Assembly: GCA_002691205.1 (NCBI GenBank)
Contig: NZHD01000114.1
Location: forward strand, 1-64,000
DNA: 64,000 bases
Origin: Deltaproteobacteria bacterium
GTDB lineage: Bacteria; Myxococcota_A; UBA9160; UBA4427
Direction: 5' to 3'
Every line of letters begins with the position of its first letter. The stretch's first letter is position 1. A program made the position numbers and the translations under genes. Below, one piece after another: positions 28,120 through 36,083 of the stretch. The notes under the pieces are model-generated. The model was not told the origin of the DNA, ran no database searches, and was given only the letters and a program-made list of their open reading frames with translations.

Positions 28120-28253
28120 ACGACCGATGCTGAAGGAGAGTATTTCAGTGGGGTCCTCCTCCTTGGGTTCGGCTTTTGACAGTCAGGAACCGAATGAGTC
28201 GGATCAAAATCGAGCCCGAGATGGATCAGGCAGATTGATGGAGGAGAGACGGG

Positions 28254-29123
28254 ATGGCTCTGGGCAGATCCTTTGAGGCAACGAACGAGCAAAGCCTGAA
28301 CGAGACGGCGGCAGCACTGCTTGGGGCGCGTAGAGACTCCCGAGTGGGCATCTTGCACCCGGTGAGGGTGATGAGTCCTTCTTTCGATATTCCGTTGTCG
28401 GGTCAGATTCGTGATATCAGCATGGGCGGTTTATGTATTGCGACGCCCTCACCCATTCCACTTGAAAATATTTCAGGGGTGGAAATTCATTTTCCTGAAG
28501 GCATTGTGCGTCTGAACGTAATTGGAGTTTGGCAGACGCGCATGAGCATTGATCAGTCGGTTTTGACGGGTTTGAAATTTTTACAACCAGACCAGCGTAC
28601 CCTGCAAGTTATTCGGTCTCGGTTGGATTCTTCCATTCGCGAGGTGGGAGACTTCTTGAGCAATGTATTCAGAACGTCTCAAATTGGGATAGAGGACGCG
28701 ATCTCATTGGCGCAGTCCACACGGATACGAGTTGTTTCTCGAGGTCAGTATCTTTATCGTCGTGGCGAAGTTCCCGCGAGTCTAGATGATGCGATTTTCT
28801 TCATTCGAGAGGGCTCTGTTGAGTTGAGTCTTCCGAAGCGTTCGGGGCCGGCGAACGTGACCGCCCGTCTAGGTCCGTTCTCGATGCTCGGCGGTTTGGG
28901 CAGCATTGCCTCCGTTCCTCACTTTGAGGATGCACAGACCTTGGAGGATACGACGGTGCTCGAAATTTCTACTGCCTCTTTTGCCTACCTTCGGATCGCT
29001 CAGCCTTTACTGGCACAGTCACTTTCTCAATTGGTCATGATGGGTCAATTGCAACGGGTTGATCGATTGGTTGCCCGAATGTCCGGTTTGGACAGCGATG
29101 GGAAGTCGTCATTCGTTCGCTGA
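28254..29123 (+). CDS. PilZ domain plus cyclic-nucleotide-binding-like domain protein
   Basis: A 289-residue two-domain regulator. The N-terminal PilZ domain (about 24-120) has the complete c-di-GMP signature: R-R-D-S-R (Arg26 and Arg30) and D-I-S-M-G-G (54-59). After a helical linker, a domain at about 150-265 has the pattern of a cNMP-binding barrel (G-Q-Y-L-Y-R-R-G-E, F-F-I-R-E-G-S-V-E-L, L-G-P-F-S-M-L-G-G-L-G) but lacks the usual phosphate-binding G-E-x-x-x-x-x-R-A-A cassette, so nucleotide binding there is doubtful. There is no DNA-binding domain. It probably links c-di-GMP level to another protein. The atypical response regulator downstream may be functionally linked. Confidence 0.78.
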   Translation: MALGRSFEATNEQSLNETAAALLGARRDSRVGILHPVRVMSPSFDIPLSGQIRDISMGGLCIATPSPIPLENISGVEIHFPEGIVRLNVIGVWQTRMSIDQSVLTGLKFLQPDQRTLQVIRSRLDSSIREVGDFLSNVFRTSQIGIEDAISLAQSTRIRVVSRGQYLYRRGEVPASLDDAIFFIREGSVELSLPKRSGPANVTARLGPFSMLGGLGSIASVPHFEDAQTLEDTTVLEISTASFAYLRIAQPLLAQSLSQLVMMGQLQRVDRLVARMSGLDSDGKSSFVR

Positions 29124-29195
29124 TGAGGGCTCGTCAGATTTACTTCATCGAAGTGAGGTGAGGCAAGTATGTCGTCACCTGTGCGTTTCTCTTGA

Positions 29196-29207
29196 AGAAC
29201 GCGTTCT
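29196..29207. promoter_or_regulatory. Perfect 12-bp palindrome upstream of the response regulator
   Basis: AGAACGCGTTCT reads the same on both strands and lies 105 bp before the response-regulator start. Its AAC..GTT core, followed by CTA on the right, resembles the box at 13509-13522, with one mismatch to TnnAACnnGTTnnA on the left side. It may be a repressor site, or the LuxR-type protein's own site. Confidence 0.4.
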
Positions 29208-29311
29208 AAGTATTTTTTAAGATCAGTCTTTTTAACTATCCGTTTCTATTCTGAATGCCCGATAAGAATCGTACATTCATTTTTAAAGTGACTCATAGAA
29301 GGGCTTATGCG

Positions 29312-29956
29312 ATGTATACGAAAGTTATGGTTGTGGATTCCCAGAGGCTAATTCGAGAAGGAATAAGTCGTTTGATCGACGCAGATTCGGACTTTGAAGT
29401 GATTGCCACGGCGTCGAACGGTCGTGAGGCGGTGGACGTCGCGCGTGAAAAATGCCCGGACATCGTAGTTATCGAGAGCCAGTTGCCGCGTTTATCTGGA
29501 ACAGAAGCCGTGCGTCAGATTCGTGAGCATTGTGTCGCTACGGCGTGTGTTGTGATTTCGAGTATGGACAGTCCATCTCAAGTCAAGCAAGCCCTCACTG
29601 CGGGAGCGTCTGGTTTTGTTCCGAAGGATGCAGGAGCTGCAGATCTGATTGAAGCGATCTGTGCAGTTCGAGAGGGCAGGTCGTACCTTGCACCTTCGCT
29701 GGCGGATCAAGTGGTTTCGGCTTTGACTGCGAAAACTACAGAAGGTCAGGCAGGTGTGAGCGATTTGACCGTTCGCCAGCGTGAAGTTTTGCAATTAATT
29801 GCAGAAGGTTTTTCGACCAAGGAGATCGCACGGGAATTGGGGATCTCTCTCAAAACGGCTCAGACTCATCGTGCCAATGTGATGGACCGAATGGGTGTTC
29901 ATAAAGCTTCTGGTTTGGTTCGATTGGCGATTCGTGAGGGATTGGTGGCCGCGTAA
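29312..29956 (+). CDS. NarL/FixJ-type regulator with non-phosphorylatable receiver
   Basis: A 214-residue protein with a receiver domain (1-120) and a LuxR-type HTH (about 148-210, L-T-x-R-Q-R-E-V-L-Q-L-I-A-E-G, K-E-I-A-R-E-L-G-I-S). The receiver is atypical. The acidic pair is D9-S10 instead of D-D, and the phosphoacceptor position reads V-I-E-S-Q-L-P, giving Glu55 instead of Asp; Lys in V-P-K-D is kept. Glu often mimics phospho-Asp, so the protein may be constitutively active or controlled by another ligand. I start at the ATG at 29312 (AGGG upstream). No histidine kinase is adjacent. A palindrome lies 105 bp upstream. Confidence 0.85.
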   Translation: MYTKVMVVDSQRLIREGISRLIDADSDFEVIATASNGREAVDVAREKCPDIVVIESQLPRLSGTEAVRQIREHCVATACVVISSMDSPSQVKQALTAGASGFVPKDAGAADLIEAICAVREGRSYLAPSLADQVVSALTAKTTEGQAGVSDLTVRQREVLQLIAEGFSTKEIARELGISLKTAQTHRANVMDRMGVHKASGLVRLAIREGLVAA

Positions 29957-29962
29957 TCTCGG

Positions 29963-30883
29963 TTATGCGGATTGGCGGTAAATCTCCATCACAGTCTGCA
30001 AAAGCTCAATCCCATCGGCTTTGGCGCGCTGGAAGGAGTTTCGGCCCATAATGGAGCCGAATCCGCCTCCTTTTGCGATGCCCCGGATTTCTTCAAGGAC
30101 GTCCTCAGTGCCTTTGGCCGCTCCTCCTGAGAAGATGACGATACGTCGTCCATCGAAGGCACTTTGGACAACATGTTCAATTCGGTCAGACAGAGTCGAT
30201 ATGTTGATGTTCTCAGAGAGATAAACTTTCCGAGCGGCTTCTTGCTCGATGTGTTCGGTGGGTGGCTTCACTTTAATGATATGAGCCCCGAGTTGCGCTG
30301 AAATTTGAGCCGCATAGGCGATCACATCAATGGCGGTTTCGCCGTCCTTTGAGAGACCGCTCCCTCGTGGGTAGCACCACAGAACGACGGGTAAGCCACT
30401 GGCCTTAGCTTCCTCAGCGATCTCTCGAAATTCGCTGTACATCTCGTTTCGGTATTCACTCCCCGGATAAATTGTGAATCCAATAGCCGCGCAACCTAGC
30501 CTCAGCGCGTCCTCGACACTTCCTGTAATGGCCGGCTTTGGGTCTTCGGCTGAAAAGAGGGAGTCTGAATTGTTGAGTTTGAGGATTGTGGGGATTCGTC
30601 CCGCATACTCACGGGCTCCAGCTTCTAAGAACCCGAGTGGCGCTGCATAGGCGTTACATCCCGCTTCGATGGCGAGCTGGAAGTGGTAGTGGGGGTCGTA
30701 TCCCGCCTCATTTTTAGCAAAGGTTCGAGCGGGGCCATGTTCGAAACCCTGATCGACAGGCAGGATGACCATTTTGCCAGTTCCCGCGAGAGTTCCCGTC
30801 TCAAGCATCCAGCGAAGATTTTTAAGAACGCCTGGGCTGTCCGAGCCATACCAGCTCAGGATCTCTTCTACTCGATCTGACAT
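29963..30883 (-). CDS. fbaB: Class I fructose-bisphosphate aldolase (DhnA/FbaB type)
   Basis: A 306-residue aldolase of the archaeal/DhnA class I family, which forms a Schiff base on Lys. The N-terminal L-P-V-D-Q-G-F-E-H-G-P motif, the G-F-T-I-Y-P-G-S middle, and I-I-K-V-K-P-P-T (Schiff-base Lys region) are clear, and near the end are F-S-G-G-A-A-K-G and G-R-N-S-F-Q-R. The ATG at 30883 has AGAGGAG eight bases upstream; an open extension to 31162 overlaps the divergent SDR promoter and is not similar to the family. It is convergent with the response regulator (6 bp). It likely serves gluconeogenesis during growth on lipids or steroids, which is inference. Confidence 0.9.
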   Translation of the reverse strand: MSDRVEEILSWYGSDSPGVLKNLRWMLETGTLAGTGKMVILPVDQGFEHGPARTFAKNEAGYDPHYHFQLAIEAGCNAYAAPLGFLEAGAREYAGRIPTILKLNNSDSLFSAEDPKPAITGSVEDALRLGCAAIGFTIYPGSEYRNEMYSEFREIAEEAKASGLPVVLWCYPRGSGLSKDGETAIDVIAYAAQISAQLGAHIIKVKPPTEHIEQEAARKVYLSENINISTLSDRIEHVVQSAFDGRRIVIFSGGAAKGTEDVLEEIRGIAKGGGFGSIMGRNSFQRAKADGIELLQTVMEIYRQSA

Positions 30884-31061
30884 ATTCGATCTCCTCTTTA
30901 CGGCAGGCTTTGCGTCCTGCGCGGCGAAACTATAGACCAAACTTGAGTTTCGGGTTGAATAAACGAACGTTTGTACCCTTTCATACGCCCTCGCGAGAAC
31001 GGCCCCGTTTGGCACGGATGAGGTGTAGAATATCGCTGTAAATTCGAGAGCAGGAGGCGAG

Positions 31062-31919
31062 ATGGGCGACTGCAAGGATCGAGTGGCGTTGGTGACAGGA
31101 TCCAGCCGAGGAATTGGGCGGGGAATTGCGAAGAGGCTCGCGTCGGAAGGGGCTTCCGTCATCTTGTCGGCCTCCCGTATGGGGTCGCACGGGGATCTGC
31201 AGGGAACCCTCGAGGAAGCGGTGGCTGAGATTCAAGCCGCTGGAGGTCAGGCGGTTGCGGAACCGGCCAACCTGCTCGATGAAAGTGCGCGGAGCGACTT
31301 GATTGCGCGGAGTGAAGCTCACTTTGGCCCGGTTGATATTTTGGTAAATAATGCGGCGATGGGCGCCTGGGGGATGCCCAGTCAGCTTCGACTGAAAGAC
31401 CGTCGAAAACTGATGGAGGTCAATTTTCATGCTCCGGTGGATCTTGCGCAGCAGGTTTTGCCGGGAATGCGAGAGCGTGGGCAAGGCTGGATTTTGAATA
31501 TCGGAAGCGACTCATCCAGACAGCCTGCCGTGCCCTATCGCGATACACGCGATGCTGCGCACGTGATTGTGGCTTACGGCTCAAGCAAGGCAGCGCTGAG
31601 TCGATATACGAAAGGTTTGGCAGATGAAGTCGTCGAAGATGGCGTTTTTGTCAATTGTTTAGCGCCCGTCTCGATTGTTTTAACCCAGGAGGCGGCTCAA
31701 TTCGTGGGGCATATCGCTCGAGCGAATCCGGACATGACGGAACCGATTGAGGTCATGGTTGAAGCGGCTGTGGAACTCGTGAGTGGTCGCCATGTGGGTC
31801 AGGATGTCTATAGCCGTCAACTGCTCCATGAGGTCGGTCGGGCGGTTCGCAGCCTCGACGGTTCAGATGTGCTGGGCGACGCATTTATGCCCGCAAATCT
31901 CGAGGAGGTGGTCGGCTAG
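31062..31919 (+). CDS. Short-chain dehydrogenase/reductase
   Basis: A 285-residue SDR. The cofactor site is T-G-S-S-R-G-I-G-R-G, followed by N-N-A-A-M-G, a Ser in N-I-G-S-D-S-S, and Y-G-S-S-K (catalytic Tyr and Lys). The loop between the first strands is longer than usual (S-A-S-R-M-G-S-H-G-D-L-Q-G), seen in SDRs with NADP preference. Its RBS is AGGAGG six bases before the ATG. It stands 15 bp before the sulfotransferase and may be co-transcribed. The substrate is unknown; hydroxysteroid oxidation is possible given the context. Confidence 0.75.
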   Translation: MGDCKDRVALVTGSSRGIGRGIAKRLASEGASVILSASRMGSHGDLQGTLEEAVAEIQAAGGQAVAEPANLLDESARSDLIARSEAHFGPVDILVNNAAMGAWGMPSQLRLKDRRKLMEVNFHAPVDLAQQVLPGMRERGQGWILNIGSDSSRQPAVPYRDTRDAAHVIVAYGSSKAALSRYTKGLADEVVEDGVFVNCLAPVSIVLTQEAAQFVGHIARANPDMTEPIEVMVEAAVELVSGRHVGQDVYSRQLLHEVGRAVRSLDGSDVLGDAFMPANLEEVVG

Positions 31920-31934
31920 CTTTCCGATCTCGTT

Positions 31935-33101
31935 ATGTTTTTTTACTTCGACTTTTCGAATTATTTAAAGATGATTCAGCTTGCCTGGAAGGAGCCGAAT
32001 CCGGTAGTCCGGCGATATTTCCTGGCCATCCTTTTGCTCGTGGTTCCAGTGGTCTCAATGTTCCACGCCCTTTTTTTTCTGCTGGACGCAATTTTTTTTC
32101 CGATGTTATCTCGAATTGAAATTCGAGAACCTATTTTTATTGTTGGCCATGCAAGAAGTGGAACGACGTTGCTTCACAGGCTTTTGAGTCGGGATGAAGG
32201 GCGCTTTAGCGCCTTTATGCTTTACGAACTCTATTTCCCCTCTCTCATTCAGAAGAAAATGATTCGTTGGATAGCCGGTGTGGATAAGCGGCTTCTGAAT
32301 GATTTCTTAGGGCGCCGCGTTGAGGCTTGGGAAGAAAAGCGGTACGGCGCCATGCGTGACGTGCATAAGATGGGGCTCATGGAATATGAGGAGGATGACA
32401 TCATCTTCTATTGGTCTATGGCTTCTGGTTTTTGGATTACTCAGATGCCTTACATGGGAGATGTTGATTTTTACTATGTCGATAAAAGATCCGAAAAAAA
32501 GAGACGCCGGCTCATGCGTTTTTATCGAGATTGCGTTCGTCGTGAACTGTACTTGAATGGGGCGGATAAAATTCACTTAAGCAAGAACCCTATTTTTTCA
32601 GGCCGAGTAGAGACTTTGATAGAAACTTTTCCGGATGCTCGGATCATTGTGCCCATGCGAAACCCCTATGAGACAATTCCAAGTCTGCTGAAGCTCATGC
32701 GGCTGGGGTGGCAGAAGCTTGAGTGGGACGTACCCCGGCAAGAACGATGCCTTCAGGCTCTAGCCGACCAATCTTTTCATACCTACACCCATCCCATGGA
32801 GGTTTTGCAAAGGCATCCCGAAATTCGCCGAGCTGTGGTGGACTATAGAAAAATTGTGGAGGATCCCGAGTCCACGATTTCTGAGATTTATGACGTTTGT
32901 GAGTTGCCCATGAGCGAGTCGTATCGCCAGATTTTGCGCGCAGAGAGCGACCCCGATCGCAAGCATGTCTCTCGCCATGGATACAGTCTTGAGGAATTTG
33001 GGCTGAACGCGCAAGAAATCCGAAATCGGTTAGGCGATTTGTTTGAAAAGTACGGTTGGGGGGCTGAGGGAGACGAGGAGCCCCCTTCTCAGTCCGACTG
33101 A
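31935..33101 (+). CDS. Sulfotransferase-family protein with N-terminal membrane segment
   Basis: A 388-residue protein with a hydrophobic segment at about residues 27-55, then the PAPS 5'-phosphosulfate loop F-I-V-G-H-A-R-S-G-T-T-L-L-H-R, then the 3'-phosphate region R-I-I-V-P-M-R-N-P-Y. This places it in the Sulfotransfer_3 family. Bacterial members of this type sulfate lipids, sterols or glycans, and some are anchored at the membrane. A potential role on steroid hydroxyls is tempting but unproven. The start is uncertain: the ATG at 31935 has a poor RBS, and ATG 31971 is an alternative. It is probably co-transcribed with the SDR 15 bp upstream. Confidence 0.75.
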   Translation: MFFYFDFSNYLKMIQLAWKEPNPVVRRYFLAILLLVVPVVSMFHALFFLLDAIFFPMLSRIEIREPIFIVGHARSGTTLLHRLLSRDEGRFSAFMLYELYFPSLIQKKMIRWIAGVDKRLLNDFLGRRVEAWEEKRYGAMRDVHKMGLMEYEEDDIIFYWSMASGFWITQMPYMGDVDFYYVDKRSEKKRRRLMRFYRDCVRRELYLNGADKIHLSKNPIFSGRVETLIETFPDARIIVPMRNPYETIPSLLKLMRLGWQKLEWDVPRQERCLQALADQSFHTYTHPMEVLQRHPEIRRAVVDYRKIVEDPESTISEIYDVCELPMSESYRQILRAESDPDRKHVSRHGYSLEEFGLNAQEIRNRLGDLFEKYGWGAEGDEEPPSQSD

Positions 33102-33137
33102 ACGAAGAGGGGAATGCGGCCTCGGGTTGCATTGCAA

Positions 33138-33153
33138 TACGAGGCGTTTCGTA
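33138..33153. promoter_or_regulatory. Palindromic operator candidate upstream of the CoA-transferase run
   Basis: Inverted repeat ATACGA-N6-TCGTAT (33137-33154). When aligned on its centre with the palindrome before ipdA, 11 of 16 positions agree (pattern xACGAxxC.GTxTCGTx). It lies 169 bp before the first gene of the 33322-37184 run. It is a candidate site for the TetR protein encoded at 44606. Confidence 0.45.
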
Positions 33154-33321
33154 TACTTTCTCGTCTCTTGTTCAGGGCGGCTCCGGCCGCGGGACAGAGG
33201 TCCTTTCTAAGAGCCTCCTGGCCCGAGCGGGAAAGTCGGACGAGGGGCGGAGAGTCCGCATTTACTCTATCCGGCAACGAATTTCGTCTGCTTAAGGCGA
33301 GTTCAGGCAGGAGATCTGTTC

Positions 33322-34494
33322 ATGGCTGACGCCACTCCTCAACTTGAGGGCATCACGGTTTTGAATTTGGCCAGTGTGGGCCCCGCGGCTCGTGCATCGC
33401 GAACCTTGGCCGATTATGGGGCTCGAGTCATTCAGATTTCGCCCACGTCAAAGAAGGGGGCCAAGCAGATTCAGCCTCCTTTTCATAGCTACGGCGCGGG
33501 GCGGGGTTTTGAACGCCTTCAGATTGATCTGAAGGCGGAGGCCGGTCGCGATGCTTTGCTCCGCTTGGCCAGCCGATCAGATGTCGTGATTGAGAGTTAT
33601 CGCCCAGGTGTTGTGAAGCGTCTCGGGATCAGTTTTGAGGATCTTCGCGAAGTTAATTCAGGATTGATTTATTGTTCGACGTCGGGCTATGGACAGGACG
33701 GAGCCTCGTCGAATTGGGTGGGGCACGACATTAACTACCTTGCCATGTCTGGCCTTTTAGCCTGCACTGAGCCCAGAGAAGACGGCGGGCCTCCGATTCC
33801 TGGAGCGACGATTGCCGATAGCGCTGGGGGCGGCATGCAGGCTGTCGTGGCGATTCTCGCGGCTCTTGTGCGGCGCAGTCTTGGGGGCGAGGCACAGTAT
33901 CTTGATGTTTCGGCGACGGACGGGGTTCTCTCTTTGATGTCCTTGTCCATAGATCAATATCTTGCGACAGGCGAGGTGGCTGCCCCGCGAAAGGTGTTGT
34001 TGACGGGCCGGTATGCATTTTATGATCTTTACCGCTGTAAAGATGGAAAGTGGATCTCCGTTGGAGCAATTGAACCTCATTTCTTTAAGTCGCTTTGTGA
34101 TTTGCTCGGTCTGTCAGAGTATGTCGCTTATCAGATGGACGATGCCAAGCAGGATGAAATGAGGGCCGCCTTTCGAAGTCGTTTTCTCGAACAGGACCGT
34201 GATGTCTGGGTGAGCGAGTTGGCGGATAAGAATACATGTGTTGCTCCCGTGTATGAGATTCCCGAATTGGTTGAAGACCCACACTTCAAGGAGCGTGGTG
34301 TTTTTATGGAATCCGAACACCCGATAGAGGGGCGCTTTCGACAGGTGGGCCCAGTGTTGGCTGGAGGTATCCGAGGTCAAGGGGTTCAGAAAGTAAATTC
34401 ATTCGACCAGAGCGACGCACGAACAGTTCTTGAGTGGGCGGGCTATGCACCTCCCGAAATCGAAAAGTTATGCCTTGATGGCGCAGTTGAGTAA
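33322..34494 (+). CDS. Type III CoA-transferase / alpha-methylacyl-CoA racemase family protein (CaiB/BaiF)
   Basis: A 390-residue protein of the family III CoA-transferase fold. The V-G-H-D-I-N-Y-L-A-M-S-G motif is typical of alpha-methylacyl-CoA racemases (His of the His/Asp acid-base pair), and an Asp occurs in A-T-I-A-D-S-A-G-G-G. The N-terminal V-L-N-L-A and D-Y-G-A-R-V-I-Q-I segments and R-P-G-V-V-K-R-L-G are also typical. In sterol degradation a racemase converts the 25R to the 25S methylacyl-CoA before beta-oxidation. Alternatively it could move CoA between side-chain acids. It is the first gene of a five-gene plus-strand run with ChsH-like hydratases. Confidence 0.78.
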   Translation: MADATPQLEGITVLNLASVGPAARASRTLADYGARVIQISPTSKKGAKQIQPPFHSYGAGRGFERLQIDLKAEAGRDALLRLASRSDVVIESYRPGVVKRLGISFEDLREVNSGLIYCSTSGYGQDGASSNWVGHDINYLAMSGLLACTEPREDGGPPIPGATIADSAGGGMQAVVAILAALVRRSLGGEAQYLDVSATDGVLSLMSLSIDQYLATGEVAAPRKVLLTGRYAFYDLYRCKDGKWISVGAIEPHFFKSLCDLLGLSEYVAYQMDDAKQDEMRAAFRSRFLEQDRDVWVSELADKNTCVAPVYEIPELVEDPHFKERGVFMESEHPIEGRFRQVGPVLAGGIRGQGVQKVNSFDQSDARTVLEWAGYAPPEIEKLCLDGAVE

Positions 34495-34505
34495 GAGGGG
34501 AAGAG

Positions 34506-35030
34506 ATGTCTGACGAAATACCAGAAGAAGTTCGATCTTGGATCGGACAAGAACGATATCAAGAAAAGGGTGAATTCCCTGTGGAGCAGGGGTACATCTG
34601 GACCACCTGCGCATCCGTAGAGAATGGGAACCCTCTTTACTGGGATGAAACGGTCGCGCAGGAAATCACCGAGGGTCCGATTGCCATGCCCACTATGATT
34701 TCCCTTTGGTTCAGGCCCCATTTTTGGGCTCCTGGGCGGACAGAGGTGGCTCAGCCTTTGCAAGTTCATTTCGATTTAAAGGAAAAATTAGGCCTGCCTG
34801 AAGCGGTCATGACGGATAACACGATCGTTTTTGGCGAACCGGTTAGACCCGGCGATCGTCTGGAGACCTCTCAGATTCTCCACTCCGTCAGTGGACCCAA
34901 AACGACGAAGCTCGGCGCCGGTCGATTTTGGGAAATTGAGGTTCGGTACAGGAATCAGAACGGTGACCAGGTCGGAGCTGAGCACTACACAGGCTTCGGA
35001 TACAACCGGGCTAAGAAGGAAGGGGAATAA
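34506..35030 (+). CDS. MaoC-type hydratase subunit without catalytic pair, ChsH2 N-domain-like
   Basis: A 174-residue hot-dog protein of the FAS1-dehydratase/MaoC N type. The segment where active hydratases have D-x-N-P-x-H reads E-N-G-N-P-L-Y-W-D, so the catalytic Asp and His are missing (Asn and Tyr instead). This fits the structural partner of a two-subunit hydratase such as ChsH2. It lies 11 bp after the CoA-transferase gene and one base before the second MaoC gene, which keeps the catalytic pair. In Mycobacterium ChsH2 also carries a C-terminal DUF35 domain. Here that domain is absent and a separate DUF35 gene lies at 56542-56976. Confidence 0.78.
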   Translation: MSDEIPEEVRSWIGQERYQEKGEFPVEQGYIWTTCASVENGNPLYWDETVAQEITEGPIAMPTMISLWFRPHFWAPGRTEVAQPLQVHFDLKEKLGLPEAVMTDNTIVFGEPVRPGDRLETSQILHSVSGPKTTKLGAGRFWEIEVRYRNQNGDQVGAEHYTGFGYNRAKKEGE

Positions 35031-35031
35031 G

Positions 35032-35517
35032 ATGTCGGATTCGTACGAGGAAATAAAATATGAGCAGGTTGAGCAAGGCCAGTCTTTGCCCGATTTATCG
35101 TATGAGGTGACAGCGACAACGGTTGTTCTAGGCGCTCTCGCAAGTCGTGACTTTAGGCCCATGCATCACGATCGTGATTTCGCTCAGAATAGGAACGGTA
35201 TTCAGGATATTTTTTTGAACACCCCCAATCAAGCGGCATGGTTTGAGCGTTATCTGACCGATTGGACGGGCCCTAAGGGTCGACTGGGTCGGATTAAATT
35301 TCGCATGAAGAATTCCGTCTTTCCTGGCGATACCATGACCTTTGTCGGGAAAGTCGATGCAGTGTCTACGGATGATCAGGGCTGTGGTTGGGTCGAGCTC
35401 TCGGTCAACCTCTCAGTAGGAGATCGCACGGTGACGGATTGTACCGCGAGAGTCGCTGTTCCCAAGGACGAGGAGGACAACCCTTGGAACCGAAAGGGCG
35501 ATGCCTGGAAACCGTAG
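35032..35517 (+). CDS. chsH1: MaoC-type enoyl-CoA hydratase subunit, ChsH1-like
   Basis: A 161-residue hot-dog hydratase. The active-site stretch R-D-F-R-P-M-H-H-D-R-D-F-A gives catalytic Asp40 and His45, five apart as in (R)-specific hydratases and ChsH1. The later R-M-K-N-S-V-F-P-G-D segment is also typical. It would hydrate the 2-enoyl-CoA formed by ChsE1/ChsE2 on the steroid side chain, as a heteromer with the preceding gene, whose stop codon is separated by one base from this ATG. I chose the ATG at 35032 on that coupling and on the match to the family N-terminus. The C-terminus is Lys/Asp-rich. Confidence 0.8.
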   Translation: MSDSYEEIKYEQVEQGQSLPDLSYEVTATTVVLGALASRDFRPMHHDRDFAQNRNGIQDIFLNTPNQAAWFERYLTDWTGPKGRLGRIKFRMKNSVFPGDTMTFVGKVDAVSTDDQGCGWVELSVNLSVGDRTVTDCTARVAVPKDEEDNPWNRKGDAWKP

Positions 35518-35621
35518 CCCTGACTTCCAGGTAAAAGGTTAGAGCGTTTTAGCCCAAGCCTTTAGGAAGCAGCTGAGGATCATTAAACCGCTGATTTGAT
35601 AGTCCGCAAAGAGGAGAAGTT

Positions 35622-36041
35622 ATGTCTGAGGTGATGGTTCAGGGGGAAATTGAAACTCCCCATTCGGAGCTCTGGAGTTTGATTGCTGATTTCGGATCGG
35701 TTGGATGGATGCCGGGCGTGAGTGACGTAAAGCTCATTGGCGAAGGTGTCGGGATGAGTCGAGTGATTGGAGAGGGAGACGCGGCCATTGTCGAGGTGCT
35801 GGAATCCGTTGATCAAAAGGCTCATCGAATCGGATATACGATTACTCAGAATAATCCAATGCCAGTGAGTGAATATCATGCGCACTGCACCGCTGTTGAC
35901 CTCGGAGAAGGTCGAAGTCGTCTTGACTGGGGCTGTCACTTCACGCCCTTTGGCACCGATGAGGACTCAGCGGTTGCGGCGGTTGAGGGCATGTATGGGC
36001 TTTTAATTGGCTGGGTGAGGGATGCGCTCGAGGCGGATTAG
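35622..36041 (+). CDS. SRPBCC-fold protein
   Basis: A 139-residue START-like (SRPBCC) protein starting V-M-V-Q-G-E-I-E-T-P-H-S-E-L-W-S-L-I-A-D-F, the usual first strand and helix of the polyketide cyclase/dehydrase-like group. These make deep hydrophobic cavities and bind lipids or aromatic and sterol-like ligands. An RBS (GAGGAG, 35611-35616) precedes the ATG at 35622. It lies within the steroid-related run, between the ChsH1-like gene and the DUF1214 gene. A steroid-binding or cyclase-like role is inference. No catalytic residues are recognisable. Confidence 0.75.
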   Translation: MSEVMVQGEIETPHSELWSLIADFGSVGWMPGVSDVKLIGEGVGMSRVIGEGDAAIVEVLESVDQKAHRIGYTITQNNPMPVSEYHAHCTAVDLGEGRSRLDWGCHFTPFGTDEDSAVAAVEGMYGLLIGWVRDALEAD

Positions 36042-36083
36042 CTCGCTCTTTCGAATTGATTGTCATGAAGGGGGAGGTTTTCT

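Noticed and set aside
30990-31010. Short palindromic stretch near the SDR/aldolase divergent region
   Set aside because: AACGAACGTTTGT is only a loose inverted repeat and does not match the other operator families.
30884-31162. N-terminal extension of the class I aldolase
   Set aside because: The ATG at 30883 has a strong RBS and gives a normal-length family N-terminus; the extension overlaps the divergent SDR start.
33102-33321. G/C-rich leader considered as a structured RNA (RNase P-like or riboswitch)
   Set aside because: Some short pairing is possible, but no conserved core of a known RNA was found; kept only as promoter region with the operator candidate.
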